Assembly (NCBI GenBank): GCA_036796435.1
Contig: DAIRCY010000022.1
Span: 1 to 30,339, forward strand
Length of the DNA stretch: 30,339 nucleotides
Reading direction: 5' to 3'
DNA from: JAJYVT01 sp036796435
GTDB taxonomy: Bacteria; Actinomycetota; Acidimicrobiia; Acidimicrobiales; RAAP-2
Shown: piece by piece, positions 15,930 through 23,030 of the stretch
How positions within the stretch are numbered: the stretch's first letter is position 1
How the letters are laid out: each line of letters begins with the position of its first letter
The notes under the pieces: model-generated
Seen by the model: the letters and a program-made list of their open reading frames with translations, nothing else
Told to the model about the DNA's origin: nothing
The model's database searches: none
Made by a program: the position numbers and the translations under genes

Positions 15930-15947
15930 CGCCTGCGGAAGCAGGCG
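15930..15947 (+). terminator. Hairpin terminator after DUF3501
   Basis: CGCCTGC-GGAA-GCAGGCG is a perfect 7-bp GC-rich stem with a GGAA tetraloop, starting at the base after the DUF3501 stop. The 3' arm is part of a further 12-bp palindrome (15941-15952). There is no T-tract, as is common for GC-rich actinobacterial terminators. Confidence 0.6.
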
Positions 15948-16046
15948 CCTGCGGCATCCCCGGTCCCGGCTCGCGGCCCGAGAGCGCGTCGGAGGCTCTT
16001 TCCACGCGTCGTCCCTGGCCAGGGGGGCGCACACTCCCCTCCGGTC

Positions 16047-16076
16047 TTTACACGTGCGGGGGGTTCGCGGCATAAT
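16047..16076 (+). promoter_or_regulatory. Promoter of the WhiB gene (TTTACA, 18 bp, CATAAT)
   Basis: TTTACA at 16047-16052 and CATAAT at 16071-16076 are separated by 18 bp, making this the best housekeeping-sigma-like promoter in the window. The predicted start near 16083 gives an 84-nt leader, in contrast to the leaderless neighbours. The leader contains a short GCCCA/TGGGC inverted repeat. Confidence 0.6.
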
Positions 16077-16166
16077 CGACGTTCTGCCGCAATTCCGGTG
16101 GGTTCTTTGAGCCCAGGGGTGGCCGGGTGTCGGTGGGCCCAAACCAGACCAGAGGATGTGCGTTCC

Positions 16167-16403
16167 ATGACTGCCACGTGGCGCAAGCGGGCCGCCTGCC
16201 GGGGCATCGACGTCGAGATCTTCTTCCCGGAGATCGACGACGAGGCCGAAGCGGATGCGGCGAAGGCCGTGTGCGAAAGGTGCCCTGTCCGGCAGGCGTG
16301 CCTCGAGCACGCCCTGGCCCATCGCGAGCGTGAGGGAGTCTGGGGCGGGGCGACCGAGCGGGAGCGTCGTCGGATCCTGCGACAGCGGCGCAAGTCCGCC
16401 TGA
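16167..16403 (+). CDS. WhiB-family iron-sulfur transcriptional regulator
   Basis: A 78-aa Wbl protein. Four cysteines, Cys11, Cys36, Cys39 and Cys45 (AACRG; VCERCPVRQAC), bind a [4Fe-4S] cluster that senses O2, NO or redox state. GVWGG (57-61) is the beta-turn, and the basic tail TERERRRILRQRRKSA contacts DNA, usually with the primary sigma factor. Wbl proteins occur in actinobacteria and their phages, which helps place the organism. ATG 16167 follows AGAGGA at 16151-16156 with a rather long spacing. The paralogue (WhiB1/2 and so on) cannot be assigned safely. It is monocistronic, with a strong promoter and a convergent neighbour 15 bp away. Confidence 0.94.
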   Translation: MTATWRKRAACRGIDVEIFFPEIDDEAEADAAKAVCERCPVRQACLEHALAHREREGVWGGATERERRRILRQRRKSA

Positions 16404-16412
16404 GAGCCCGCT

Positions 16413-16426
16413 GCGCCTTCAGGCGC
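16413..16426. terminator. Small bidirectional hairpin between WhiB and DMT genes
   Basis: GCGCC-TTCA-GGCGC (5-bp stem) spans the convergent interval and overlaps the DMT stop codon. It could serve both genes, but is short and lacks a T-tract. Confidence 0.35.
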
Positions 16427-17466
16427 TCGCCGGTTCCGGTTCCCCCGCGTCCGAACCCGGCCGACGTGGCACCTCGGTTCCGTTGTCCGGGTGTGTCTCG
16501 CGGTTCGCGCTCGGCGCGTGGCCCTCGCCTTGGAGGACCGGCGAGTGGGAGAGCAACAGAGCGCCCCCGACCATGACGAGCCCTCCCGCCACGGCGAGAA
16601 CGAGGTGGAGCCCACCGCCAGAGACCCGCTCGTCGAAGCCGAAGATGCCCCACACGATCGCGACGAACGGATCGAGCAGGGTGATGCCGGGCTGCGCGGC
16701 GAGGATCTTCCCTGACTGCATGGCGTTCTGGACCAAGAACATGCCGAAGATGCCGGCGGCGACCATCGCGTAGGTCTGCCACGCAGACAAGAGCACGAGG
16801 AACCCGGACGACAGGGCCACCATCGCACCCTTCATGAGCGCGGCCGTGAGGCCGAACTCGATGCCCGTGGCGGCGCCGTAGAGGGCGGCACGGACGTCGC
16901 CCCTCGCCTGGCGGCCTGCAACGACGAGCGCGGCCACTGCGCCGACGCTCACGCCGAGCCCGACGATCTTGCCGGCGTCGGTCACGACCAACGCGCCGAT
17001 CTGTCGCCGGTTNNNNNNNNNNACGCACCATGACCACGCCGAGCCCGACGATCCACACGATCGGATGCACGCCTCGCGGCGCGCCGTCTTTGGGGTCGAG
17101 GAACGCGATCATCGCTGCGAGCCCCGCGGTCATCACGGCCGCCGCCGCCCATTCGAGCCGGCCCATCCGGGCGCGCAGCACAAGCGCTGCGCCGAGGAAC
17201 GTGAGCGGAAGCTCGCAGACGAGCAGTGGCTCGACCAGGGCGAGTGGTCCGAAGCGCAGGGCGGTTGCCTGCAGGACGAACGAAAGCGTCACCGCGGCGA
17301 GGCCGCCGAACCACAGCGGCCGGTGGAGGAGGTCGAGAATGAGGCGGATCGACAGCGTCCGCACGTTCTTCTCCTCGCGGTTCGTGATCCGCTGGATGAC
17401 GTTCGACGCGGCGTTGGAGCAGGCGGCGACGAGCGCGAGGAGGACGGCAAGCACCTTCAGCGGCAT
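16419..17466 (-). CDS. DMT-superfamily (EamA-like) membrane transporter, broken by an assembly gap
   Basis: From ATG 17466 the protein starts MPLKVLAVLLALVAACSNAASNVIQRI and has repeated hydrophobic helices typical of ten-helix drug/metabolite transporters. Examples are LALVEPLLVCELPLTFLGAALVL before the gap, and VALSSGFLVLLSAWQTYAMVAAGIFGMFLVQNAM with QPGITLLDPFVAIVWGIFGFDE after it. The polar C-terminus is disordered-looking. The parts before and after the 10-N gap are in different frames, but both contain IVGLGV from an identical 19-bp stretch. Joining them there gives one continuous frame (..HPIVWIVGLGVSVGAVAALVVAG..), so the apparent frameshift is most likely an assembly error rather than a pseudogene. 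The substrate is unknown. Divergent from the acyl-CoA dehydrogenase gene. Confidence 0.78.
16950..17053. repeat. 19-bp direct repeat flanking the third N gap (likely unmerged contig overlap)
   Basis: cacgccgagcccgacgatc occurs at 16950-16968 and 17035-17053, on either side of the gap. The copies are offset by 85 nt (1 mod 3), which exactly accounts for the frame change across the gap. Collapsing them restores the reading frame of the membrane transporter. Confidence 0.7.
17013..17022. other. Assembly gap (10 N)
   Basis: A run of ten N within the DMT transporter gene, probably a nominal gap; see the flanking 19-bp repeat. Confidence 0.95.
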
Positions 17467-17606
17467 TGCGGCCCGAATTCTCTCGGGCGCGCGCGCCGTG
17501 AGAGCGGGCGGGCCATTGGCTGCACCTGCCCGGTGCGCCGGGAAGGAAAACGGGGGCTCGCCCTCGTGCGGGGGGTGCGGCCGCCGAGGGTCGCACGGCC
17601 GCGCGG

Positions 17607-17612
17607 TAGCGT
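17607..17612 (+). promoter_or_regulatory. -10 box TAGCGT of a probable leaderless acyl-CoA dehydrogenase promoter
   Basis: TAGCGT is followed by 8 nt and the ATG at 17621, with no Shine-Dalgarno. This is the same layout as at cydD, the Fur-family gene and the DAK2 gene. Confidence 0.4.
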
Positions 17613-17620
17613 CACCTGCC

Positions 17621-18796
17621 ATGGTGTTCGAGCTCCCCGAAGAGTTGCAGGCCCTCCAGTCGTCGGTGCGAAAGCTCGCGCGGGACAAGGTGAAGCCGAG
17701 GGCGCGCCAGATCGATCGGAGCGGTGAGTACCCGGCGGATCTCTTCGAGGCGTTTCGTGACGCCGGCCTGCTCGGCCTCTGCATTCCCGAAGCGCTCGGC
17801 GGCTCGGGAGCCGGCGTCCTCGGCCTCAGCGTGGCGATCGAAGAGGTGGCGAAGTACTCGAACACCGCCGCGCTCATGCTGCTCCTCACGCGACTTCCAA
17901 CGGGGCCCGTGCTGATCGCGGGCAGTGAGGACCAGAAGCGCCGCTACCTGCCCCCCATCGCCGACGGGAGCCAGCGGGCAGCCTTCGGCCTCTCGGAGCC
18001 CCAGGCGGGAAGCGACGTGATGGGCATGCGCACGAGGGCGGTGCCCGACCCCGGACGGACGGGGGGCTGGGTGCTCAGCGGCGCCAAGTGCTGGATGTCG
18101 GGGGTGCGCGAAGCCGACTGGTACACGGTCTTCGCCAAGACGGGAGATCCGCAGAGTCGCGCCCACGATTCGGTCACGGCGTTCATCGTGGAGCGCCGGT
18201 GGGACGGGGTATCGGTCGGGCGGACCGACAAGAAGATGGGTGTGCGGGGGGTCGACACCGGGGAGCTCCTTCTCGACGAGGTGCGCGTCCCTCCCGAGAA
18301 CGTCATCGGCGAGGTCGGGGGCTTCCGGCTCGCGATGCTCGGGCTGAATTCGATGCGTCCCGTCGTCGCGGCCCGCGGCATCGGCCTTGCCGAAGGCGCG
18401 CTCATGTACGCGACGGACTACGTCAAAGAGCGCGCGGCGTTCGGAAAGACGATTGCGGACTTCCAGGGCATCCGATGGGAGATCGCCAAGTGCGCGGTCG
18501 ACATCGAGGCGGCCCGACTGCTCACCTACCGGGCCGCGGCTCTGTCGGACGAGGGACGGTTCTCGAAGGCGGACGTCCCCATGCTCTCGATGGCGAAGTA
18601 CTTCGCCACCGAGCTGGCGGTGCGCGCGTCGGGCCTGGCCGTCCAGTTGCTCGGCGCCGCCGGCTACATGGAGGACCACCCGGTAGAGATGTGGTACCGC
18701 GACGCCCGCCAGCTCACGATCGTGGAGGGAACCTCCCAGGTCCAGCTCGATCTCATCGGACGCGGGGTGATCGATGGCGACCTCTGGTGGGACTGA
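17621..18796 (+). CDS. Acyl-CoA dehydrogenase
   Basis: A 391-aa flavoprotein of the acyl-CoA dehydrogenase family. It has the N-terminal helical domain, AFGLSEPQAGSDVMGM (FAD/substrate-loop signature), SGAKCWMSGVREADWY, and DKKMGVRGVDTGELLLDEVRVPPENVIGE. It continues with VKERAAFGKTIADFQGIRWEIA, LLGAAGYMEDHPVEMWYRDARQ and TIVEGTSQVQLDLIGR. The Glu in VEGTSQ is at the catalytic-base position of short/medium-chain enzymes. It introduces a trans-2 double bond into an acyl-CoA; chain length or a branched-chain specificity cannot be fixed. The last 23 nt overlap the start of trpD, so the two are read from one transcript despite unrelated pathways. Confidence 0.92.
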   Translation: MVFELPEELQALQSSVRKLARDKVKPRARQIDRSGEYPADLFEAFRDAGLLGLCIPEALGGSGAGVLGLSVAIEEVAKYSNTAALMLLLTRLPTGPVLIAGSEDQKRRYLPPIADGSQRAAFGLSEPQAGSDVMGMRTRAVPDPGRTGGWVLSGAKCWMSGVREADWYTVFAKTGDPQSRAHDSVTAFIVERRWDGVSVGRTDKKMGVRGVDTGELLLDEVRVPPENVIGEVGGFRLAMLGLNSMRPVVAARGIGLAEGALMYATDYVKERAAFGKTIADFQGIRWEIAKCAVDIEAARLLTYRAAALSDEGRFSKADVPMLSMAKYFATELAVRASGLAVQLLGAAGYMEDHPVEMWYRDARQLTIVEGTSQVQLDLIGRGVIDGDLWWD

Positions 18797-19955
18797 CGCC
18801 GCGGGTTCGCTCAGCGCGCTGAGCGACCGGCGCGCTGCGTTCGCGTCCCTCGGTGGATGGACGGGCGTGCTCGGACGGGTCCTCGGCGGCGACTCCCTCG
18901 GGGCGGACGAGGCGGCGGCCGCGATCGGCGAGGTGCTCGACGGAGCGGCCACCCCGGCACAGACTGCCGCGCTGCTCGTCGGGCTGCGCGTGAAGGGCGA
19001 GACCGTCGAGGAGATGACCGGCCTGGTGCACGAGATGTTCGCGCACGCCGTGCCCTTGAGCGTCGAGGGCGATGTCGTCGACGTCGTCGGCACCGGCGGC
19101 GACCGGCTCGCCAGCATCAACGTGTCGACGCTCGCCGCGTGCATCGCCGCAGGGGCCGGCGCGCGCGTCTGCAAGCACGGCAACAGGGCGGCGTCCTCCT
19201 CCGTCGGCACCGCCGACGTGCTCGAGGCCCTCGGTGTCGCCGTCGACCTCGGGCCGAAGGGTGTTGCCCGCTGCGTCACCGAGGTGGGCATGGGCTTCTG
19301 CTTCGCACCCCGGTACCACCCTGCGATGCGCTACGCGGGCCCGGTTCGGCGGGAGCTCGGCGTCCCGACGGTGCTGAACTTCCTCGGTCCGCTGGCGAAC
19401 CCTGCCCGGGCCCGCCGGCAGCTGGTGGGGGTGAGCGATCCGGTGATGGCTCCCCGCATGGCAGAGGTCCTCGGCTCGAACGGCAGCGCACACGCGATGG
19501 TCGTGTACGGCGACGACGGGCTCGACGAGCTGAGCGTGACCTCCCCTTCCACCATCTTGGAGGTCGTGGCGGACGACGGACAGCCGGGCGCGTTCACCGT
19601 GCGGTCGTCCCGCCTCGATCCAGCGGAACTGGGGATCGCGCCCTCCCCGATGTCCGAGCTGCGCGGCGGCGACGCGGCGTTCAACGCGGGCGTCATCCGG
19701 CGCGTCCTCGAAGGCGAGCGCAGCGCCCGGCGCGACATCGGCATTCTGAACGCGGCGGCGGCGCTCGTGGTCGCCGGCCGCGCGGCCGGGCTGGCCGAAG
19801 GAGCCGAGATGGCGGCCCGCGCGGTCGAGGACGGCAGTGCGCTCGGCGTCCTCGAAGGGCTCGTGCGGGTCTCGTGCGAAGAGGCCGAGGCCGAACGCAC
19901 CGAGGATGCTCACTCGCTCATCGAGGGCAGCGGCCTCCCGTCGGCTGCGACATAG
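18774..19955 (+). CDS. trpD: Anthranilate phosphoribosyltransferase
   Basis: TrpD transfers phosphoribosyl from PRPP to anthranilate in tryptophan synthesis. The 393-aa sequence shows the diagnostic loops VDVVGTGGD (PRPP, about 102-110), NVSTLAA (116-122), VCKHGNRAASSSVGTADVLEALG (132 onwards), and GFCFAPRYHPAMRYAGPVRRELG, with FNFLGPLANP-like VLNFLGPLANPA. ATG 18774 lies inside the acyl-CoA dehydrogenase 3' end and is preceded by GGGGTGAT, a good Shine-Dalgarno. No other trp gene is in the window, so the pathway is scattered. The 3' end overlaps the convergent DNA methyltransferase gene by 46 bp. Confidence 0.95.
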   Translation: MATSGGTDAAGSLSALSDRRAAFASLGGWTGVLGRVLGGDSLGADEAAAAIGEVLDGAATPAQTAALLVGLRVKGETVEEMTGLVHEMFAHAVPLSVEGDVVDVVGTGGDRLASINVSTLAACIAAGAGARVCKHGNRAASSSVGTADVLEALGVAVDLGPKGVARCVTEVGMGFCFAPRYHPAMRYAGPVRRELGVPTVLNFLGPLANPARARRQLVGVSDPVMAPRMAEVLGSNGSAHAMVVYGDDGLDELSVTSPSTILEVVADDGQPGAFTVRSSRLDPAELGIAPSPMSELRGGDAAFNAGVIRRVLEGERSARRDIGILNAAAALVVAGRAAGLAEGAEMAARAVEDGSALGVLEGLVRVSCEEAEAERTEDAHSLIEGSGLPSAAT

Positions 19956-20791
19956 TCCACCCCGTCGGCCCCGATCCGCCGCCGCATCACCTCCACGGCT
20001 TGCGGGTTCCCGTCGACGAGGACGAACCGCCGGCCGAGCTCACGCGCGACTGCACCGGTCGTGCCGCTGCCGGCGAAGAAGTCGAGCACCCGCCGTCCCG
20101 GGGCCGACGACGCCTGCACGATGCGGCGCAGCACGCCCTCGGGCTTCTGGGTCGGGTAGCCCGTCTTCTCGGCGCCAGACGTGGGCACGATCGTGTGCCA
20201 CCAGACGTCCGTCGGCAGCTTGCCGCGCGCCGCCTTCTCGGGGGTGACGAGGCCCGGCGCCATGTAGGGGATCCGGTCGACTGCTGTGCGGTCGAAGTGG
20301 TGCCGGCCGGGGTGCTTCGCGTAGACGAGGATCGTGTCGTGCTTCGCAGGCCAGCGGTCGGCGGCCCTGCCGCCGTAGTCGTAGGCCCAGATGAGCTCGT
20401 TCAGGAACGCCTGTCTGCCGAAGATCTCGTCGAGGAGCACCTTCACGTAGTGCGCCTCGCGGTAGTCGAGATGGACGTAGAGGGTGCCGTCGCCGCTGAG
20501 CAGGCGACGCGCCTCTACGAGACGCGGACCGAGGAACGCGGCGTAGTCGGGTTGTGCGTCGGAAAATGCTCGCCGGCCCGTCCCCGACGTGCGGTACCGG
20601 TGGCCACCGAAGCCGGTGCGGTCGCCCCGGCCGTCCCGGACGGTCCGCAGCGTGGTGCGGCTGCGGGACATCCCCGTGTTGAAGGGGGGGTCGATGTAGA
20701 CGAGCTGGAAGGCGGCGTCCGGCAGTCCGGGGAGGACGTCGGCGTTGTCGCCGAGGACGACGAAGTCGCGCGGGGTGGCTAGGTCGATCAT
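19910..20791 (-). CDS. Site-specific DNA methyltransferase (adenine-N6/cytosine-N4, beta-class order)
   Basis: A 293-aa amino-methyltransferase. Catalytic motif IV DPPFNTG is at residues 34-40, near the N-terminus. The SAM-binding motif comes late in the protein (VLDFFAGSGTTGAVARELGRRFVLVDGNP), preceded by TGYPTQKPEGVLRRIV. This order (IV, target recognition, I) is the beta class, which includes CcrM- and HinfI-like enzymes. The middle segment (GRRAFSDAQPDYAAFL...AYDYGGRAADRWPAKHDTILVYAK) would carry target recognition. No restriction endonuclease or specificity subunit is nearby, so it looks like an orphan methylase that may regulate rather than defend. The ATG at 20791 lacks an obvious Shine-Dalgarno; a TAGGGT hexamer lies further upstream (20823-20818). 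Confidence 0.9.
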   Translation of the reverse strand: MIDLATPRDFVVLGDNADVLPGLPDAAFQLVYIDPPFNTGMSRSRTTLRTVRDGRGDRTGFGGHRYRTSGTGRRAFSDAQPDYAAFLGPRLVEARRLLSGDGTLYVHLDYREAHYVKVLLDEIFGRQAFLNELIWAYDYGGRAADRWPAKHDTILVYAKHPGRHHFDRTAVDRIPYMAPGLVTPEKAARGKLPTDVWWHTIVPTSGAEKTGYPTQKPEGVLRRIVQASSAPGRRVLDFFAGSGTTGAVARELGRRFVLVDGNPQAVEVMRRRIGADGVDYVAADGRPLPSMSE

Positions 20792-20847
20792 GGTGAGCCC
20801 GGCAGGTGGCGACGCCGACCCTACCGCTCGTCAGCCAAGATGGCCCC

Positions 20848-22083
20848 ATGCACGCAGACGAGCCGGAAAGGGGAGCCCGGTCGGCACATGCGCCCTCGGG
20901 GGCAAAGGCGTCGGGGCCACAGGCGCCCTCGGGGGCACAGGTGGACGGGCAAGCAGGACCGCTGCACGGCTTCAGGGTGATCGAGCTCGCAGGGCTCGGG
21001 CCGGCCCCGTACGCGTGCATGCTCCTCGCTGAGGCCGGAGCCGACGTCCTCCGGATCGACCGCCCGAAGGCGCAGGCCCATCCGTCTGGCGGTGGTTCCG
21101 ACCTCCTCGCGCGGAGCCGGCCCTCTGTCGGCATGGACCTGAAACGTCCCGAGGCGGTGTCGCTCGTCCTCGACCTGTGCGCGCGCGCCGACGCGCTCGT
21201 GGAGGGCTTCCGGCCAGGCGTCGCCGAGCGGCTCGGCCTCGGACCCGAGGACTGCTGGGCGCGCAACGTGCGGCTCGTCTACGGCCGGATGACCGGGTGG
21301 GGGCAGGAGGGCCCGCTCGCCCCGCGCGCGGGCCACGACATCGACTACATCGCGCTCGCCGGCGCGTTGTGGCCGATCGGCCGGGAGGGCGGCTCTCCCG
21401 TCCCGCCGCTGAACCTGGTCGGCGACTTCGGCGGCGGGGGCTTGCTGCTCGCCTTCGGCGTCGTGGCCGCCCTGCTCGAGACCCAACGCTCGGGGATCGG
21501 GCAGGTCGTCGACGCCGCGATGGTGGACGGCGCCGCCTCGCTCACCACGATGCTCCACGGGATGTGGCTCGGCGGAAGCTGGCTCCCCCAGCGCGGGGTC
21601 AACCTCCTCGACACCGGCGCACCCTTCTACGAGGTGTACGAGACGTCGGACGGCGGCTACGTGGCCGTCGGCGCGATAGAGCCGCAGTTCTACGCGGCGC
21701 TACTCGAAGGGCTCGGCCTCTCCGACGAAGACGTCGGCACGCAGTTCGACCGCGACCGTTGGCCCGCCACCAAGGCCCGCTTCGCAGAGTTGTTCGCGAC
21801 GAGGACGCGCGCCGAGTGGACCGCGCAATTCGAAGGCCGGGACGCCTGCGTCGCCCCGGTGCTCGCGCCGTGGGAGGCGGCTGACCATCCGCACAATCAG
21901 GCCCGCTCGACCTTCGTGACGGTCGACGGGCACCCCCAGCCGGGTGCCGCGCCACGCTTCAGCCGCACCCCCTCCGCCCTCCGGGCCGTGCCCGGAGAAA
22001 AGGAAGCGCTCCGGCGGTGGGGGGTGGGGGAGGACGCGTTCGAGGAGCTGCGCGCGGCCGGCATCATCGGAGGCGGAGCGTGA
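20848..22083 (+). CDS. CaiB/BaiF family III CoA-transferase, alpha-methylacyl-CoA racemase-like
   Basis: A 411-aa protein. LHGFRVIELAGLGPAPYACMLLAEAGADVLRIDRP is the typical racemase N-terminus. RPGVAERLGLGPEDC, YGRMTGWGQEGPLAPRAGHDIDYIALAG (catalytic His) and NLVGDFGGGGLLLAFGVVAALLE (catalytic Asp) follow, then DTGAPFYEVYETSDGGYVAVGAIEPQFY. These are the alpha-methylacyl-CoA racemase features, so it likely interconverts 2-methylacyl-CoA epimers in branched-chain or sterol side-chain catabolism. With ATG 20848 it has an extra 31-residue lead containing a duplicated APSGA; GTG 20941 would give the standard length and is a real alternative. GTG 20806 is also in frame. The stop overlaps the PPK2 start (GTGA). 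It is divergent from the DNA methyltransferase. Confidence 0.88.
   Translation: MHADEPERGARSAHAPSGAKASGPQAPSGAQVDGQAGPLHGFRVIELAGLGPAPYACMLLAEAGADVLRIDRPKAQAHPSGGGSDLLARSRPSVGMDLKRPEAVSLVLDLCARADALVEGFRPGVAERLGLGPEDCWARNVRLVYGRMTGWGQEGPLAPRAGHDIDYIALAGALWPIGREGGSPVPPLNLVGDFGGGGLLLAFGVVAALLETQRSGIGQVVDAAMVDGAASLTTMLHGMWLGGSWLPQRGVNLLDTGAPFYEVYETSDGGYVAVGAIEPQFYAALLEGLGLSDEDVGTQFDRDRWPATKARFAELFATRTRAEWTAQFEGRDACVAPVLAPWEAADHPHNQARSTFVTVDGHPQPGAAPRFSRTPSALRAVPGEKEALRRWGVGEDAFEELRAAGIIGGGA
20890..20937 (+). repeat. 15-bp direct repeat (33-bp period) at the racemase N-terminus
   Basis: gcgccctcgggggca is found at 20890-20904 and 20923-20937, a period of 33 bp (11 codons), giving APSGAKASGPQ-APSGAQVDGQ if translated. 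It lies between two candidate start codons, so it may be leader or coding sequence. Confidence 0.8.
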
Positions 22084-22985
22084 AGCTCCCACGCGAAGTG
22101 GTCCACGAGCTCGCGGTCGAGCCGGGGAAGTCCGCCGACCTCGCGTCGCGAAGCACGGTGTCGACCCGCGCCGATTGGCTCGGGACCATCGGCCGGGCGC
22201 ACCCGAAGGACGTCGCCGAACAGGACCTCGACGCCTTCAGGACCGAGCTGCTCAGGGCCCAGGGCCTGCTCTACGCCTCCGACCGGTGGGCGCTGCTGCT
22301 CGTCTTCCAGGCGCTCGACGCCGGCGGGAAGGACGGCACGATAAAGCACGTGATGTCGGGGGTCGACCCGCAGGGTTGCGTGGTCGCCTCCTTCAAGCAG
22401 CCGTCGGTCCTCGAGCTCCATCACGACTTCCTGTGGCGCTGCGTCGGGCACCTCCCCGAGCGCGGTCGCATCGGCATCTTCAACCGCTCGTACTACGAGG
22501 ACGTGCTCGTCGTGAGGGTCCACTCCGACCTCATGGCGAACCGGCCGGCGGGGGCGGGGGGCGGGAAGGCGATGTGGCACGAGCGGTTCGAGGACATCAA
22601 CGCGTTCGAGCGCCACCTCTCCCGCAATGGCACGAGCGTGGTGAAGTTCTTCCTCCACGTCTCGGCCGAAGAGCAACGACGCCGGCTCCTCGCGCGTCTC
22701 GACGACCCCGCCAAGCGGTGGAAGTTCTCGCCGGCGGACCTCGCAGAGCACCGGCGCTTTTCCGAGTACCAGGCTGCCTACGAGGAGGCGATCACCGCCA
22801 CGTCGAGCGAGTGGGCGCCGTGGTACGTGGTGCCTGCCGATCACAAGTACGCGATGCGCGCGCTCGTCGGAGGGATCGTCGTCGACGCGATCGACCGTCT
22901 CGACCTCTCGCTCCCCGAGCCGGACGCCGCACAGCTCCAGGTGATCGAGGAAGCGGCGGAGGCGCTGCGCGCCGAGGAGGGATGA
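22080..22985 (+). CDS. PPK2-family polyphosphate:nucleotide phosphotransferase
   Basis: A 301-aa P-loop kinase of the PPK2 family. Walker A is LVFQALDAGGKDGT (residues about 74-87). KHVMSGVDPQGCVVASFKQPS follows, and then the Walker B region GRIGIFNRSYYEDVLVVRVH. The lid segment is LDDPAKRWKFSPADLAEHRRF, and WYVVPADHKYAMRALVGGIV comes near the end. The SGV.PQGC and FNRSYYE blocks fit the subgroup annotated as polyP:AMP/ADP phosphotransferases, which make nucleoside di- or triphosphates from polyphosphate; direction and nucleotide preference are not readable. The GTG start (22080) overlaps the racemase stop and has GGAGGCGGAG just upstream. Pairing with a racemase is functionally puzzling. Confidence 0.92.
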   Translation: MKLPREVVHELAVEPGKSADLASRSTVSTRADWLGTIGRAHPKDVAEQDLDAFRTELLRAQGLLYASDRWALLLVFQALDAGGKDGTIKHVMSGVDPQGCVVASFKQPSVLELHHDFLWRCVGHLPERGRIGIFNRSYYEDVLVVRVHSDLMANRPAGAGGGKAMWHERFEDINAFERHLSRNGTSVVKFFLHVSAEEQRRRLLARLDDPAKRWKFSPADLAEHRRFSEYQAAYEEAITATSSEWAPWYVVPADHKYAMRALVGGIVVDAIDRLDLSLPEPDAAQLQVIEEAAEALRAEEG

Positions 22986-23011
22986 GCTCCAGGCGCGCTG
23001 ACCCGCCACGC

Positions 23012-23030
23012 GCTGACCCGGCGCGTCAGC
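23012..23030. terminator. Weak hairpin between PPK2 and MFS genes
   Basis: GCTGAC-ccggcgc-GTCAGC (6-bp stem, 7-nt loop) spans the convergent junction and covers the MFS stop codon. The preceding copy of the same GCGCTGACCCG stretch at about 22996-23004 makes a short direct repeat. There is no T-tract. Confidence 0.35.

Noticed and set aside
16419..17466. The DMT gene as a frameshifted pseudogene
   Set aside because: The frame change coincides with an N gap and is removed by collapsing the 19-bp flanking repeat.
19910..20791. A restriction-modification or phage-defence island around the DNA methyltransferase
   Set aside because: The neighbours are trpD and a CoA transferase; there is no nuclease, helicase, specificity subunit, integrase or repeat border.
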